In this document: one piece after another, positions 1 to 7,245 of the stretch | Layout: every line of letters starts with the position of its first letter | How positions within the stretch are numbered: position 1 is the first letter of the stretch | Source of the DNA: a virus | IMG/VR virus record: IMGVR_UViG_3300032053_000176 | Location: 1-40,954 of that record | Direction: 5' to 3' (one strand) | Length of the DNA stretch: 40,954 nucleotides | Notes under the pieces: model-generated | What the model was told of the DNA's origin: nothing | The model's database searches: none | The model's input: only the letters and a program-made list of their open reading frames with translations | Made by a program: the position numbers and the translations under genes

Positions 1-1229
1 CCGACTACTTGCCTCTGGAGGTTACAAGTTCGAAGGCCGGGCGCATCGGACGGTCGTTCGTCGGTCCGGGTTTCTGCATCGGGCCTGACCAAGTTCGTTA
101 CATGGCCCCACTTCGCGGAGATGCGGGACTGAAGGACAGGCTGTTTATCGTGAAGGGGCCGTGGGACTTGCAAGCCATCCGCGAACTAGAGCGGCTCAAC
201 GACCCCGCAGTCATGGCTGTCATGCTCGGCTGGCTCGTCGCGACGCTGATGCGTGGTAAGCGCACGCCGTGTCCACCGCTGTTCATCGCGGGCGAGTCGG
301 GCGCGGGCAAGACGCACATGACGCAGACCGTGCTGGAGGCGTTCGGTTTCGACATCAGCGCTAACCTCACAACGACAACGCCGTTCGGTGTTGACTGTTT
401 CGTCTCCAGCACCATCGGATTCCCCGTGTGGTTCGACGAGTACCGCTCGGGTGCGCGCGATGACAGCATGAGCCGCCTGCGGCAGATGCTGCGCGACGCG
501 TACAACGGGCAGGAGAGCGTCAAGGGTGGCATGTCCGCGAACGCGACCGACCTGACTGAAGTCACGACGTGGTCAGGCATCATCGTTTCGGGTGAGATGG
601 GAACCGGGGAGACGTCACTCCGCGACCGGCTCGTCTACGTCGAACTTGACCCCGACATGCGCAACCGCGATGCCTACACGTACTTGCACTCGGACCTGAT
701 TCGGGGCGGACGCAAGCCGGTGAGCGCTCACACCGTGGGGCTGGGCGATGCGTTGTTGACATATCTTGCAAGCGTTCCCGACACGCTATTCAAAGTTCAA
801 GGCGTCGGTGCTCCGAACCTTCCTGACCGGTTCCGCGAGACGATGGGATTCGTTGCGGCAGGCTGGGACATCTGGCTCGGCTTCCGACACTCGCTTGGTT
901 TCACCGATACGCCGACTGGCCCTGCGTTCACGAACCTGTCCAATCTGCGAACGGTAGCAGAGGACCCGTGGTTGGACGCGCTGCGCCACTGTGAGGGCAT
1001 CTCAGACAAGGATGGCAACCCTCTTGTCGAGCAGATTGGCACCGACGTCAAAGCGATTCTGTCGGCCGTGGTACAGGAAGCGAAGCGTGTGGAGATTGAG
1101 ATACCAGCGGGCGCTCGCGAGTTCCGCGCATGGTTGCGCCGCCGGTACTCGCTCGACGAGACGCTACGCATTGGTAATCGTCGTGGAGTGCTCATCCGTG
1201 GGCTGGACCTAGACAAAAGGACATCGTGA
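1..1229 (+). CDS. Phage P-loop ATPase, primase/helicase-like (5' truncated)
   Basis: The frame is open to the left edge of the window, so the start is missing; the first visible in-frame start codon is a TTG at 9. Counting from that TTG, a Walker A motif GESGAGKT lies at about residues 95-102 and a Walker B-like FPVWFDEY at about 138-145. A segment near 195-215 (GEMGTGE...RDRLVYVEL) resembles the sensor region of phage primase/helicase C-terminal ATPases of the DUF927/D5 type. The likely role is nucleic-acid-dependent ATP hydrolysis at the replication fork. This is supported by the exonuclease, AAA+ ATPase and nucleotide kinase that follow on the same strand. I see no primase domain, which could lie in the missing N-terminus. 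The exact helicase class is inference. Confidence 0.7.
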   Translation, partial: DYLPLEVTSSKAGRIGRSFVGPGFCIGPDQVRYMAPLRGDAGLKDRLFIVKGPWDLQAIRELERLNDPAVMAVMLGWLVATLMRGKRTPCPPLFIAGESGAGKTHMTQTVLEAFGFDISANLTTTTPFGVDCFVSSTIGFPVWFDEYRSGARDDSMSRLRQMLRDAYNGQESVKGGMSANATDLTEVTTWSGIIVSGEMGTGETSLRDRLVYVELDPDMRNRDAYTYLHSDLIRGGRKPVSAHTVGLGDALLTYLASVPDTLFKVQGVGAPNLPDRFRETMGFVAAGWDIWLGFRHSLGFTDTPTGPAFTNLSNLRTVAEDPWLDALRHCEGISDKDGNPLVEQIGTDVKAILSAVVQEAKRVEIEIPAGAREFRAWLRRRYSLDETLRIGNRRGVLIRGLDLDKRTS

Positions 1230-1609
1230 ACTGCGGCCGACCTGACTGTAACGGCGTTCACGACCGTGCGCGGCCTTGGGACGGGCTGTGTGAGGGCGCT
1301 AAGGAACGAGCGCGAGCTGCCAAACGTCGGCGGTACAAGACGCCGGGGACGCACGACTACAACGCGGCACACGGCATCGGTCACCCGGGCGAAGTGATGC
1401 GGAAAGCCTTCCGTCGTAGGACACAAACACCTGACACCTACGCATACAATCGTTGTCATGGTGTCGGCGTTCCTGGTCTCCATCGCTGGCTCCAAAGACG
1501 CACAAAGGACTTGCTCAGTGAACGTCCGATAGTCAAAGCCAAGTTGGTCGAGGTTCGCGCTGAGATTGCGCGACTGAAGGAAGGAGTTCAGAATGGCAGA
1601 GGATGTTGA
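1226..1609 (+). CDS. Small basic protein with N-terminal Cys cluster and duplicated YNxxHGxGxPG motif
   Basis: The GTG start at 1226 overlaps the TGA of the preceding ATPase by 4 bases, so translation is probably coupled. The 127-residue product begins with a Cys-rich segment (C3, C8, C22) that may bind zinc, then an Arg/Lys-rich stretch. It contains two copies of one motif: TPGTHDYNAAHGIGHPG near residues 45-61 and TPDTYAYNRCHGVGVPG near 72-88. The tail is helical and rich in Lys, Glu and Arg. The duplication looks like two small nucleic-acid-binding repeats. I do not recognise the family. Its place between two replication genes suggests a DNA-related accessory role, but this is inference. 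Confidence 0.7.
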   Translation: MNCGRPDCNGVHDRARPWDGLCEGAKERARAAKRRRYKTPGTHDYNAAHGIGHPGEVMRKAFRRRTQTPDTYAYNRCHGVGVPGLHRWLQRRTKDLLSERPIVKAKLVEVRAEIARLKEGVQNGRGC

Positions 1610-1787
1610 ACTAACGCGCGCCAGGCGCAAGCTCACGACACTTCGTCGTGCAGAGCGCCGACTGGTGCATCGCTTCTCAGACATCGACTACGAGCTTGAC
1701 GTGCTCAAGGACGAAGTCAAGGCGCTGGAAGAGGGTCTCGCGCAGGGTGAGCTTCCCGTGTTCACCGTAGAGGATGAGCGGAAGTGA
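1593..1787 (+). CDS. Small coiled-coil protein
   Basis: A 64-residue protein with ATG at 1593 preceded by a strong ribosome site (AAGGAAGGAG). It overlaps the upstream gene by 17 bases. Almost the whole sequence reads as one charged amphipathic helix (RRKLTTLRRAERRLVH, then LDVLKDEVKALEEGL), so a coiled coil is likely. Its TGA overlaps the GTG start of the exonuclease gene. It could be an accessory subunit for the exonuclease or the ATPase, but no family is recognised. Confidence 0.65.
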   Translation: MAEDVELTRARRKLTTLRRAERRLVHRFSDIDYELDVLKDEVKALEEGLAQGELPVFTVEDERK

Positions 1788-3139
1788 AAGTCCATATCGG
1801 CAAGACTTCGCTGCGCATCCTCGACCTCGACTCCGAGTGCCGACCGCTTGCGTGGTACGGAGGCGACTTCGTTACGAAACAGCCGACGGCCATCGCATGG
1901 AAGTTCATCGGCGAGCGCGGAGGCGTGCAGATAGGCGCTATCGGTGAGTCCGGTGACCCGGACTGCCTGGCCGCAGAAGAAGAAGAGATGCTTGAATATT
2001 TCCGGTTGGATTACAACGCGGCAGACATCGTGACCGGACACTACATCCGTGGTTTCGACCTGCCCGTGTTGAACGGCGCGATGTTGCGACTCGGACTCAC
2101 GCCGCTCGAAGACAAACTCGCCTCCGACACGAAGCTCGACTTCTCGAAGGCGCAGGGACTCAGCAAGTCACAGGAGAACTTGGGCGCGATGTTTGAGCTG
2201 AAGCACCCGAAGGTCAACATGAACTGTTACACACCGAAAACGCGATTCCTCACCGAGGACTTGCGCTGGGTTCCATGCGGCGATTTGGTAGAAGGAGACC
2301 GCCTCTGGGGCTTTACCAAAGAACGTAAGTGGGCCAGTACCGCCGTTACCTACTCAGCACCTGCCGTGAAAGAGTGTGTCGAAATCTACCTTGACACGGG
2401 GGAGACACTTACCTGCACGGAAGACCACCCGTGGCTTGCACGAACTAGGGGAGACGGACACTTTGTTTGGACAACCCCGAATGACCTTTTGAATCGCTCG
2501 GTTCTCCACCGCCCAGTATTGCCGTTCGAGAGAGACAATTCAGCGGACGGAGGTTGGTTGGCGGGGATGTTGGATGGTGAGGGAAGTATTGGAAGAGCCA
2601 GCCGTGTAAGCGTGTCACAGTGTGTCGGAGAGACCGCCGACCGCCTCCTTACTGTGGCCTCTCGGTACGGGGATTGGTGGGTCCAGACCAAACAGCCAAC
2701 ACCTGGTAACCTGCCACCCGGCACCTATCGGGACCAGATACAGATGGTACTGCGCGGGGGCGTGTCAGCGAACATTTCTCTTTTGGGGCGTGTTCGTTCA
2801 GAGCGACTAATCAAGACGTTCGATATGTCTGGAACGCAACTCAGGTCAGCCCACAGTGCCCGAGTTGTGGGGGTTAGGAAGGTCGGACGTAGAGAAATCC
2901 AAAGCATAAGCACAGACGTTCATACCTACATCGCTGAGGGTTTCGCTGTACACAACACGACGCTCTGGGCCGAGGGCAACATGCTCACGACCAAGGGCAT
3001 CGAGCAGACGAAGAAGCGCTGCGTCGGCGACGTGGCGCAGCATATTGAGATGCGAGCAATCATGATTGACCGTGGGCTGCTGCGCCCGCCATCTGTGTGG
3101 ACCGCTGAAGGCTCGGGGAAAGGTTTCTACCATGCGTAG
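1784..3139 (+). CDS. DEDD-type 3'-5' exonuclease precursor containing an intein
   Basis: The 451-residue precursor holds a ribonuclease H-like exonuclease split by a 244-residue intein (2225-2956). The exteins join to about 207 residues. Motif I is DLDSE (residues 14-18), supplying the D-x-E metal ligands. Motif II is TGHYIRGFD (residues about 85-93). Motif III is RCVGDV in the C-extein, a variant of the YCxxDV motif of DEDDy enzymes. The protein would degrade DNA 3'-5' and so serve replication proofreading, recombination or processing. GTG at 1784 is chosen because it overlaps the preceding TGA. The intein lies between motifs II and III, so the enzyme should be inactive until splicing occurs. 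Polymerase domains are absent, so this is a stand-alone exonuclease. Confidence 0.85.
   Translation: MKVHIGKTSLRILDLDSECRPLAWYGGDFVTKQPTAIAWKFIGERGGVQIGAIGESGDPDCLAAEEEEMLEYFRLDYNAADIVTGHYIRGFDLPVLNGAMLRLGLTPLEDKLASDTKLDFSKAQGLSKSQENLGAMFELKHPKVNMNCYTPKTRFLTEDLRWVPCGDLVEGDRLWGFTKERKWASTAVTYSAPAVKECVEIYLDTGETLTCTEDHPWLARTRGDGHFVWTTPNDLLNRSVLHRPVLPFERDNSADGGWLAGMLDGEGSIGRASRVSVSQCVGETADRLLTVASRYGDWWVQTKQPTPGNLPPGTYRDQIQMVLRGGVSANISLLGRVRSERLIKTFDMSGTQLRSAHSARVVGVRKVGRREIQSISTDVHTYIAEGFAVHNTTLWAEGNMLTTKGIEQTKKRCVGDVAQHIEMRAIMIDRGLLRPPSVWTAEGSGKGFYHA
2225..2956 (+). mobile_element. Intein with LAGLIDADG endonuclease domain, inserted in the exonuclease gene
   Basis: The intein starts at Cys148 of the precursor (CYTPKTRFLTEDLRW, splicing block A) and ends in the dipeptide His-Asn (FAVHN, block G) before a Thr +1 residue of the C-extein. 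Block B is LTCTEDHPW, with the usual TxxH. Block F is STDVHTYIAEGF. Between them WLAGMLDGEGSI is a LAGLIDADG motif, with only one clear copy. At 244 residues it is short for a full double-motif intein endonuclease, so the endonuclease may act as a dimer or be degenerate. All four splicing blocks are intact, so protein splicing is expected. The host is a conserved replication enzyme, as is typical for inteins. Confidence 0.9.
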
Positions 3140-3148
3140 TGACGCCGC

Positions 3149-4006
3149 ATGAGCCGACTTGTCCGCTGGGTTAGCAGCGACGGCTACTTCTACGGGACTG
3201 GCGACGCTGCTACCGAAGAGCAGTTGCCACCCGGCGTGTACGACCTCGTCAGCGTGCAGGGCGTCGTCTTCTTCACGCCCGTAGAGGCACGCACCGATGA
3301 GCTTCTGCGCTTCCCTGACTCAGCCATCGACACCGTTGTCGCCGAGATTGTAACGTTCTGGGAGCGTGAGGATGCTTTCCGCCTGCATGACCTGCCGTAC
3401 AAGCGCGGCATCCTGCTCTACGGACCGGCGGGCTCGGGCAAGTCCTGTACACTCCAGATTGTCGCGCGTGACGTTGTCGAGCGCGGTGGAGTCGTGCTGA
3501 TGTTCAACAACCCCGACCTGTTCCTGATGGGCTACCGCATCTTCCGCATGATTCAGCCGCAGACGCCACTCGTAGTCATGATGGAGGACCTCGACGCCAT
3601 CCTTGAGCGGTCGAGCGAGACAAAGGTGTTGAACCTGCTCGACGGTATCGAACAGGTAGACAAGGTCGTCTTCGTCGCCACGACGAACTTCCCCGAGAAG
3701 CTCGGAGACCGTATCGTCAACCGGCCGTCACGCTTCGACCGCCGCTACAAGATTCCGCACCCGGCTCCAGCCGCGCGCCGGATGTACCTCGAAGCACTGT
3801 CGCGCGACGGAGACGATGTAGACCTCGACAAGTGGTCCAAGGACACCGACGGTATGTCACTTGCGCACCTGAAGGAGTTGTTCATCGGCGTCAAGGTGCT
3901 CGGGGGCGAGTACCCGGCCGTGCTGAAGGCACTGCGCAACATGAAGGAGAAGACGTCATCGGAAGACTATGACGAGTTCAATGGACCGTTTGGACAGTAC
4001 GTCTAG
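3149..4006 (+). CDS. AAA+ ATPase, BCS1/FtsH-like core
   Basis: A 285-residue protein with Walker A GPAGSGKS (92-99), Walker B VVMMEDLD (142-149), sensor-1 ATTN (177-180) and an arginine-finger region NRPSRFDRR (191-199). These are all hallmarks of classical-clade AAA ATPases. The N-terminal ~80 residues are a small domain without a membrane segment or protease motif, so this is a free ATPase module. ATG at 3149 lies 9 bases after the exonuclease stop. Likely roles are remodelling of a replication or recombination complex, or a chaperone-like function. Placement between an exonuclease and a dNMP kinase supports a DNA metabolism role. Confidence 0.8.
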   Translation: MSRLVRWVSSDGYFYGTGDAATEEQLPPGVYDLVSVQGVVFFTPVEARTDELLRFPDSAIDTVVAEIVTFWEREDAFRLHDLPYKRGILLYGPAGSGKSCTLQIVARDVVERGGVVLMFNNPDLFLMGYRIFRMIQPQTPLVVMMEDLDAILERSSETKVLNLLDGIEQVDKVVFVATTNFPEKLGDRIVNRPSRFDRRYKIPHPAPAARRMYLEALSRDGDDVDLDKWSKDTDGMSLAHLKELFIGVKVLGGEYPAVLKALRNMKEKTSSEDYDEFNGPFGQYV

Positions 4007-4015
4007 GAGGATAAC

Positions 4016-4654
4016 ATGTTGATAGGACTCACGGGGTTTGCTCGCTGCGGAAAGGACTCAGCAGCGAACATACTGCGCGATGGGTACGGGTTCAAGAAGT
4101 ACGCGTTCGCATCAGAATTGCGTCGGATGGCGAAGGCTATCAATCCGACCATCTCACTGCGGGATGTGCCCGACTTCATCCGCAACAGTTTCCGTTGCGC
4201 TGGTGTTCACCCCGAGACCGTGCGCTACACCCAGTTGCTTGAGACCGTCGGGTACGAGCGCGCGAAGGAAGTGCCGGACTTCCGCCGCTTCCTACAGAAA
4301 CTCGGCACTGAGGGCGTCCGTGACATCTTCGGTGAGGATGCGTGGGTCGAGGCACTTGAGAACAGACTCGTGCGTAATGGGCTGATGGAACCTGCGAACG
4401 AGGACAACTACGCCGGAGTTCACGGCGATGCGCGCGTTGTCATCACTGACGTGCGCTTCCCGAATGAGGCCAAGTGGATTCACAACTGGTATGGCTCACT
4501 GTGGCGCATCGAGCGGCCGGGGTACGGGGGCGATGACCTGCACCCGTCGGAAGCGCACATCGCCGGGCTACCCGCAGATGTAGAGCTAATCGCCGCGACG
4601 CTCGACGACCTGCGCTATGTGGTGATGACACTGATGGAGTTGGAACTGTCGTGA
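4016..4654 (+). CDS. Deoxynucleoside monophosphate kinase
   Basis: A 212-residue P-loop kinase. The N-terminus LIGLTGFARCGKDSAA has the GxxxxGKD/S nucleotide-binding loop at residues 7-15, as in phage T4 gp1-like dNMP kinases. RVVITDVRFPNEA (near 140-152) matches the conserved DVRFxNE segment of this family. It would phosphorylate dNMPs with ATP to feed phage DNA synthesis. The ribosome site (AGGAGG) ends 4 bases before ATG 4016. Its stop overlaps the next start (GTGA). Confidence 0.85.
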   Translation: MLIGLTGFARCGKDSAANILRDGYGFKKYAFASELRRMAKAINPTISLRDVPDFIRNSFRCAGVHPETVRYTQLLETVGYERAKEVPDFRRFLQKLGTEGVRDIFGEDAWVEALENRLVRNGLMEPANEDNYAGVHGDARVVITDVRFPNEAKWIHNWYGSLWRIERPGYGGDDLHPSEAHIAGLPADVELIAATLDDLRYVVMTLMELELS

Positions 4655-4821
4655 CGAGTCGCGCTGTTGTGACCGTGAAGTGTATCCGATGTGGCGCATG
4701 TGAGAAGCGAGACTGGCCGATTCCGTACGGCGTGTACCACATCTACGCGGGCGTCTGCAAGAAGTGCAAGTCCGACCGGAAAGGACAGGGAGATGGCGCT
4801 AGACAGAGTGAGGACACATAA
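4651..4821 (+). CDS. Zinc-ribbon mini-protein (56 residues)
   Basis: GTG at 4651 overlaps the dNMP kinase stop (GTGA). The frame stays open to TAA at 4819-4821 and encodes 56 residues. Five cysteines form CIRCGAC near residues 11-17 and CKKC near 36-39, an arrangement typical of a small zinc ribbon. The C-terminus is rich in Lys, Arg, Gly and Asp. Such phage proteins often bind DNA or host RNA polymerase, but no specific function can be assigned. Confidence 0.6.
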   Translation: MTSRAVVTVKCIRCGACEKRDWPIPYGVYHIYAGVCKKCKSDRKGQGDGARQSEDT

Positions 4822-5029
4822 GGCTGTAGGAGACGCTCTTCGGAGTGTGGGCATTGAGATTGGCCTACTTGCCCAATCCGTTTGCGTTGACCTATACGGC
4901 ATCACCGTCGAAAGCATCAAGAGCACAGACGGCACTGTGAACGGCATCGTCGTGGCGGCTAGCGGCACGGATGTTGAGTACGAGACCATTCAGTACTCGT
5001 TCACAGACGAGGCTACCAAGGAGGACTGA
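4793..5029 (+). CDS. Unknown small protein (78 residues)
   Basis: ATG at 4793 is the most likely start because it follows GGACAGGGAG and gives a compact mixed alpha/beta protein. The frame stays open upstream, but that part overlaps the zinc-ribbon gene. The product begins MALDRVRTHKAVGDALRSVG and has a beta-rich middle and an acidic C-terminus. It overlaps the preceding gene by 29 bases. Its TGA overlaps the next ATG. No family is recognised. Confidence 0.6.
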   Translation: MALDRVRTHKAVGDALRSVGIEIGLLAQSVCVDLYGITVESIKSTDGTVNGIVVAASGTDVEYETIQYSFTDEATKED

Positions 5030-5304
5030 TGGTTGACGAACGGAAGGTCGTCGAAAGTCTGGTAGGTGAGAGGTATAGAGCCCTCTTCCAATCAAATCCG
5101 TGGTTCAGGTGCGGTATAGAGACTCTAGCGGAGATGACGCAATTCTTCGTGGAGGGTTTAGCCGCCAGTGCTAGGCGAAGCGACGCCGGGAGGCAACTAC
5201 TCCAGAAGAGCATTGAACGCTACAACACACCGGAAGGTCAAGCGGACATCCACCGGGAGTGCCCGCCGGATGTCGTTACCGAGGGGAAGCGACATGAAGC
5301 GTAG
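5029..5304 (+). CDS. Unknown protein (91 residues) ending in a junction element
   Basis: ATG at 5029 overlaps the preceding TGA (ATGA) and follows AAGGAGG. The product is mostly helical (for example ALFQSNPWFRCGIETLAEM). Its last residues, DVVTEGKRHEA, are encoded by a DNA element (5271-5294) that recurs at two other gene junctions downstream and also holds the ribosome site of the next gene. No function is recognised. Confidence 0.65.
   Translation: MVDERKVVESLVGERYRALFQSNPWFRCGIETLAEMTQFFVEGLAASARRSDAGRQLLQKSIERYNTPEGQADIHRECPPDVVTEGKRHEA
5271..5294 (+). promoter_or_regulatory. Junction element copy 1: TGTCG...CGACA with ribosome site between the arms
   Basis: A 24-base element begins TGTCG and ends CGACA, perfect inverted arms. 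The purine-rich ribosome site GAGGGGAAG lies between them, and the ATG of the next gene starts at the last base. Copies of the same length occur at 5631-5654 and 5894-5917. The arms could pair in mRNA and expose or mask the ribosome site. That role is inference. Confidence 0.5.
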
Positions 5305-5476
5305 CGAGCTGCACTACCGTGTAGTCATCAGCCACGCCTGCGCCCACATCTTTGTTGGCACGAACGACAGAGAGGTCGCGAAGGTGGCATCTGCGAAGTA
5401 CCTACAGATGGTACGGGCAGGGTACAAAGATGTCTACACCGTGGAGCCTCGGTCGATAGAAGAGGTCGAAACGTGA
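5294..5476 (+). CDS. Unknown small protein (60 residues)
   Basis: ATG at 5294 sits at the end of junction element 1 and overlaps the upstream gene by 11 bases. The product (starts MKRSELHYRVVISHACAHIF) has beta-strand-like hydrophobic alternation followed by a helix (REVAKVASAKYLQMVRAGY) and an acidic tail. The length and pattern suggest a single small domain. No family is recognised. Confidence 0.6.
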   Translation: MKRSELHYRVVISHACAHIFVGTNDREVAKVASAKYLQMVRAGYKDVYTVEPRSIEEVET

Positions 5477-5670
5477 TGGAAACGACACTGGGAGACCCAA
5501 CGGACCTCTGTGACCGCTGCCTTCATCCACGTGGCATCCATCCGCCGACAGGAGGCACATGGGACGGACATTGCAACGGTCTCACGCTGTACTGGCCTGA
5601 CGACAGGTGCTACTGCGATGAGTTTGTAGATGTCGAGTCTGAAGGGAAGCGACAGGGAGGAACACCGTGA
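5476..5670 (+). CDS. Cys/His-rich small protein (64 residues)
   Basis: ATG at 5476 is preferred; an in-frame GTG lies 3 bases upstream and overlaps the previous stop. The protein has CDRC (residues about 12-15), a His-rich HPRGIHPP, then C33 and CYC (about 46-48), consistent with one zinc-binding fold. Its C-terminus ESEGKRQGGTP is encoded by junction element 2. A GTG just after it starts the next gene (4-base overlap). Function unknown. Confidence 0.6.
   Translation: METTLGDPTDLCDRCLHPRGIHPPTGGTWDGHCNGLTLYWPDDRCYCDEFVDVESEGKRQGGTP
5631..5654 (+). promoter_or_regulatory. Junction element copy 2: TGTCG...CGACA with ribosome site between the arms
   Basis: Same length and arms as copy 1 (TGTCG at 5631-5635, CGACA at 5650-5654), enclosing GAAGGGAAG. 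In this copy the final ATG is replaced by CAGGGAGG, and the next gene starts at GTG 5667. Confidence 0.5.
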
Positions 5671-5924
5671 GTAACGAATCTGAGACTCCGCACATCGGGC
5701 CGTTTCATCCAAGTCTGGAAGAGGGTTACAAGGACTTGGCTGAAGACGAAGAGCGCAACGAGATGCTACGCGCGATGTTTCCACAGCGACGGGGGTACTG
5801 GACAATCGCGCTGCGCGTGGCGTACGAGTGGGGATTCAACAAGCGCGCGTACGACCGTGATGGAATCCTTGAGGAAGCAGACCAGCGCTGGAGTGTCGAA
5901 ACCGAAAGGAAACGACATGCCTAA
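5667..5924 (+). CDS. Unknown small protein (85 residues)
   Basis: GTG at 5667 overlaps the previous stop and follows CAGGGAGG. The sequence is acidic at the start (SLEEGYKDLAEDEERNEML), has an aromatic middle (RRGYWTIALRVAYEWGFN) and ends SVETERKRHA, encoded by junction element 3. It may be a small helical protein. I do not recognise it. Confidence 0.6.
   Translation: MSNESETPHIGPFHPSLEEGYKDLAEDEERNEMLRAMFPQRRGYWTIALRVAYEWGFNKRAYDRDGILEEADQRWSVETERKRHA
5894..5917 (+). promoter_or_regulatory. Junction element copy 3: TGTCG...CGACA with ribosome site between the arms
   Basis: TGTCG at 5894-5898 and CGACA at 5913-5917 enclose GAAAGGAAA. The downstream ATG starts at the last base, as in copy 1. 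It is read in the same frame as the other copies and gives the C-terminal peptide SVETERKRH of the upstream gene. Confidence 0.5.
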
Positions 5925-6192
5925 GCGTCTAGTCACTAACAAGGAAGCGGCAGAGATTCGGGTTCGCAGCGCTGGACTTTACGACTTTCACTCGTTTGCC
6001 AGTGCTTCAGAGACACGCGCGCTTCTCACCACCGTCAAGGTGCTGAGGGAGGGGCTAGAGGATGCCCTCGACGGCATGCGAGACATGCGCCCGTACGTGT
6101 TCGAGTACTTCGCAGAGAAGTGGGACCACGACGCCTACATCAGGCGTGCCGAGGAACTGCTCGCCCAGCTCGAAGGAACGGAGAAGCTGTGA
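5917..6192 (+). CDS. Unknown helical protein (91 residues)
   Basis: ATG at 5917 is placed by the ribosome site in junction element 3. The 91-residue product has two amphipathic helices (TRALLTTVKVLREGLEDALD and AYIRRAEELLAQLEG) and an aromatic linker. It overlaps the start of the tyrosine recombinase by 4 bases. No function is recognised. Confidence 0.6.
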   Translation: MPKRLVTNKEAAEIRVRSAGLYDFHSFASASETRALLTTVKVLREGLEDALDGMRDMRPYVFEYFAEKWDHDAYIRRAEELLAQLEGTEKL

Positions 6193-6905
6193 CCAAAGCG
6201 TGCTCTGAGCCGGAATGTGACAAGCGGGCAGTGACGGGCGGACAGTGTCGCCGTCACTACAAGCCGCTCAAGACGTACCCGGCCGAGCACCTGAAGCTGT
6301 CAGAGGTCAAGCGTCTGCTCAAGGCCGCCGCCGATGCGCCGCGCACCGGCACGCGCAACGTTGCACTGCTCTGGGTGCTCTGGCGAACCGGCCTGCGAAT
6401 CTCTGAGGCGCTCGCGCTTCGACCGTACGACATCGACTATGACGAGGGCACAGTCTTTGTCCGGCGCGGAAAGGGCTCAAAGTCGCGTACCATAGGCATC
6501 GACGACTCAGCCTTCCTCGCGCTGCGTGCGTGGATTGCCGTTCGACCCGAGAGCGACTACCTCTTCTGTACGTCGAGCGGCAAACCGGTCCTGACTTCCT
6601 ACATCCGCGACCTGATGGCGCGACTCGGGCGCGACGCTGGGATACAGAAGCGTTGCCACGCCCACATGCTCAGACACTCGCTGGCTGTAGAGATGATGAA
6701 GGAAGGCATCGGCATGGAGTTCATTCGCCGCCAGCTTGGGCACACGTCCCTCGCAGTAACTGCACAATATTTGGCATCACTTGCACCGCAAGAGACCATC
6801 GACATCGTTCGTAAACGCAAGCCACCGTGGGAGGAGGACCAGGATGAACCGTCAGCAAAGGCGCGCAGCCGTGCGCGCAGGGCACGGAAGCTACAAGGAC
6901 GCTAA
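6189..6905 (+). CDS. Tyrosine recombinase, catalytic domain with N-terminal zinc knuckle
   Basis: GTG at 6189 overlaps the preceding TGA, giving 238 residues. All catalytic residues are visible: R70 (RTGLRISEA), K95 (GKGSK), H159-x-L-R162 (HMLRH), H185 (LGH) and the nucleophile Y194. The usual SAM-like core-binding domain is missing. Instead the N-terminus has C5, C10, C20 and H23, a zinc-knuckle-like unit. The protein should cleave and join DNA strands by a 3'-phosphotyrosyl link. It may act in excision or inversion, or in resolving replicated genomes, because a second, full-length recombinase lies at 10442-11275 on the other strand. The Lys/Arg-rich C-terminus is atypical. Confidence 0.85.
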   Translation: MTKACSEPECDKRAVTGGQCRRHYKPLKTYPAEHLKLSEVKRLLKAAADAPRTGTRNVALLWVLWRTGLRISEALALRPYDIDYDEGTVFVRRGKGSKSRTIGIDDSAFLALRAWIAVRPESDYLFCTSSGKPVLTSYIRDLMARLGRDAGIQKRCHAHMLRHSLAVEMMKEGIGMEFIRRQLGHTSLAVTAQYLASLAPQETIDIVRKRKPPWEEDQDEPSAKARSRARRARKLQGR

Positions 6906-7245
6906 GACACTCCTTCGCGCAGACGCACTTGCGAAGGGAGCGGAGGAACTGCTCGAAACCATCGGCGTGAACCGCGTCGATGCCGTCGGCCGACTCATCG
7001 GACTGCTCTTTATGCAGGACCCGAACGGGGGCGTGTTCCGATTGCAGGGACTCGGCGGTCCGACAGGTGTGGTCTCAAAGGAAACACTCGACCAAGCAGC
7101 ACAGACGGCCGTGTACTCGGCAGCCATCGTACCGAACAACTGGGTGAAGGAGGGAGAAGAGGATGTTCAAGAGGAAGAAGCAGGAGAGACAGGGGATGTT
7201 GGACCCGGCACAGCGGGCTCAACTGGACCCAGCGCAGAAGCCTGA
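6844..7245 (+). CDS. Unknown protein with acidic, Gly-rich C-terminus (133 residues)
   Basis: ATG at 6844 follows a perfect ribosome site (GGAGGAGG), although this places the start 62 bases inside the recombinase gene. The N-terminus is very basic (NRQQRRAAVRAG), the middle is helical, and the last 30 residues are Glu, Gly and Pro-rich and probably disordered. Its last 83 bases overlap the next gene. No family is recognised. Confidence 0.6.
   Translation: MNRQQRRAAVRAGHGSYKDAKTLLRADALAKGAEELLETIGVNRVDAVGRLIGLLFMQDPNGGVFRLQGLGGPTGVVSKETLDQAAQTAVYSAAIVPNNWVKEGEEDVQEEEAGETGDVGPGTAGSTGPSAEA

Noticed and set aside
797-1684. Long open frame (295 residues) on the - strand
   Set aside because: It overlaps the ATPase and two coupled small genes on the other strand and is Ser/Arg-rich without any motif.
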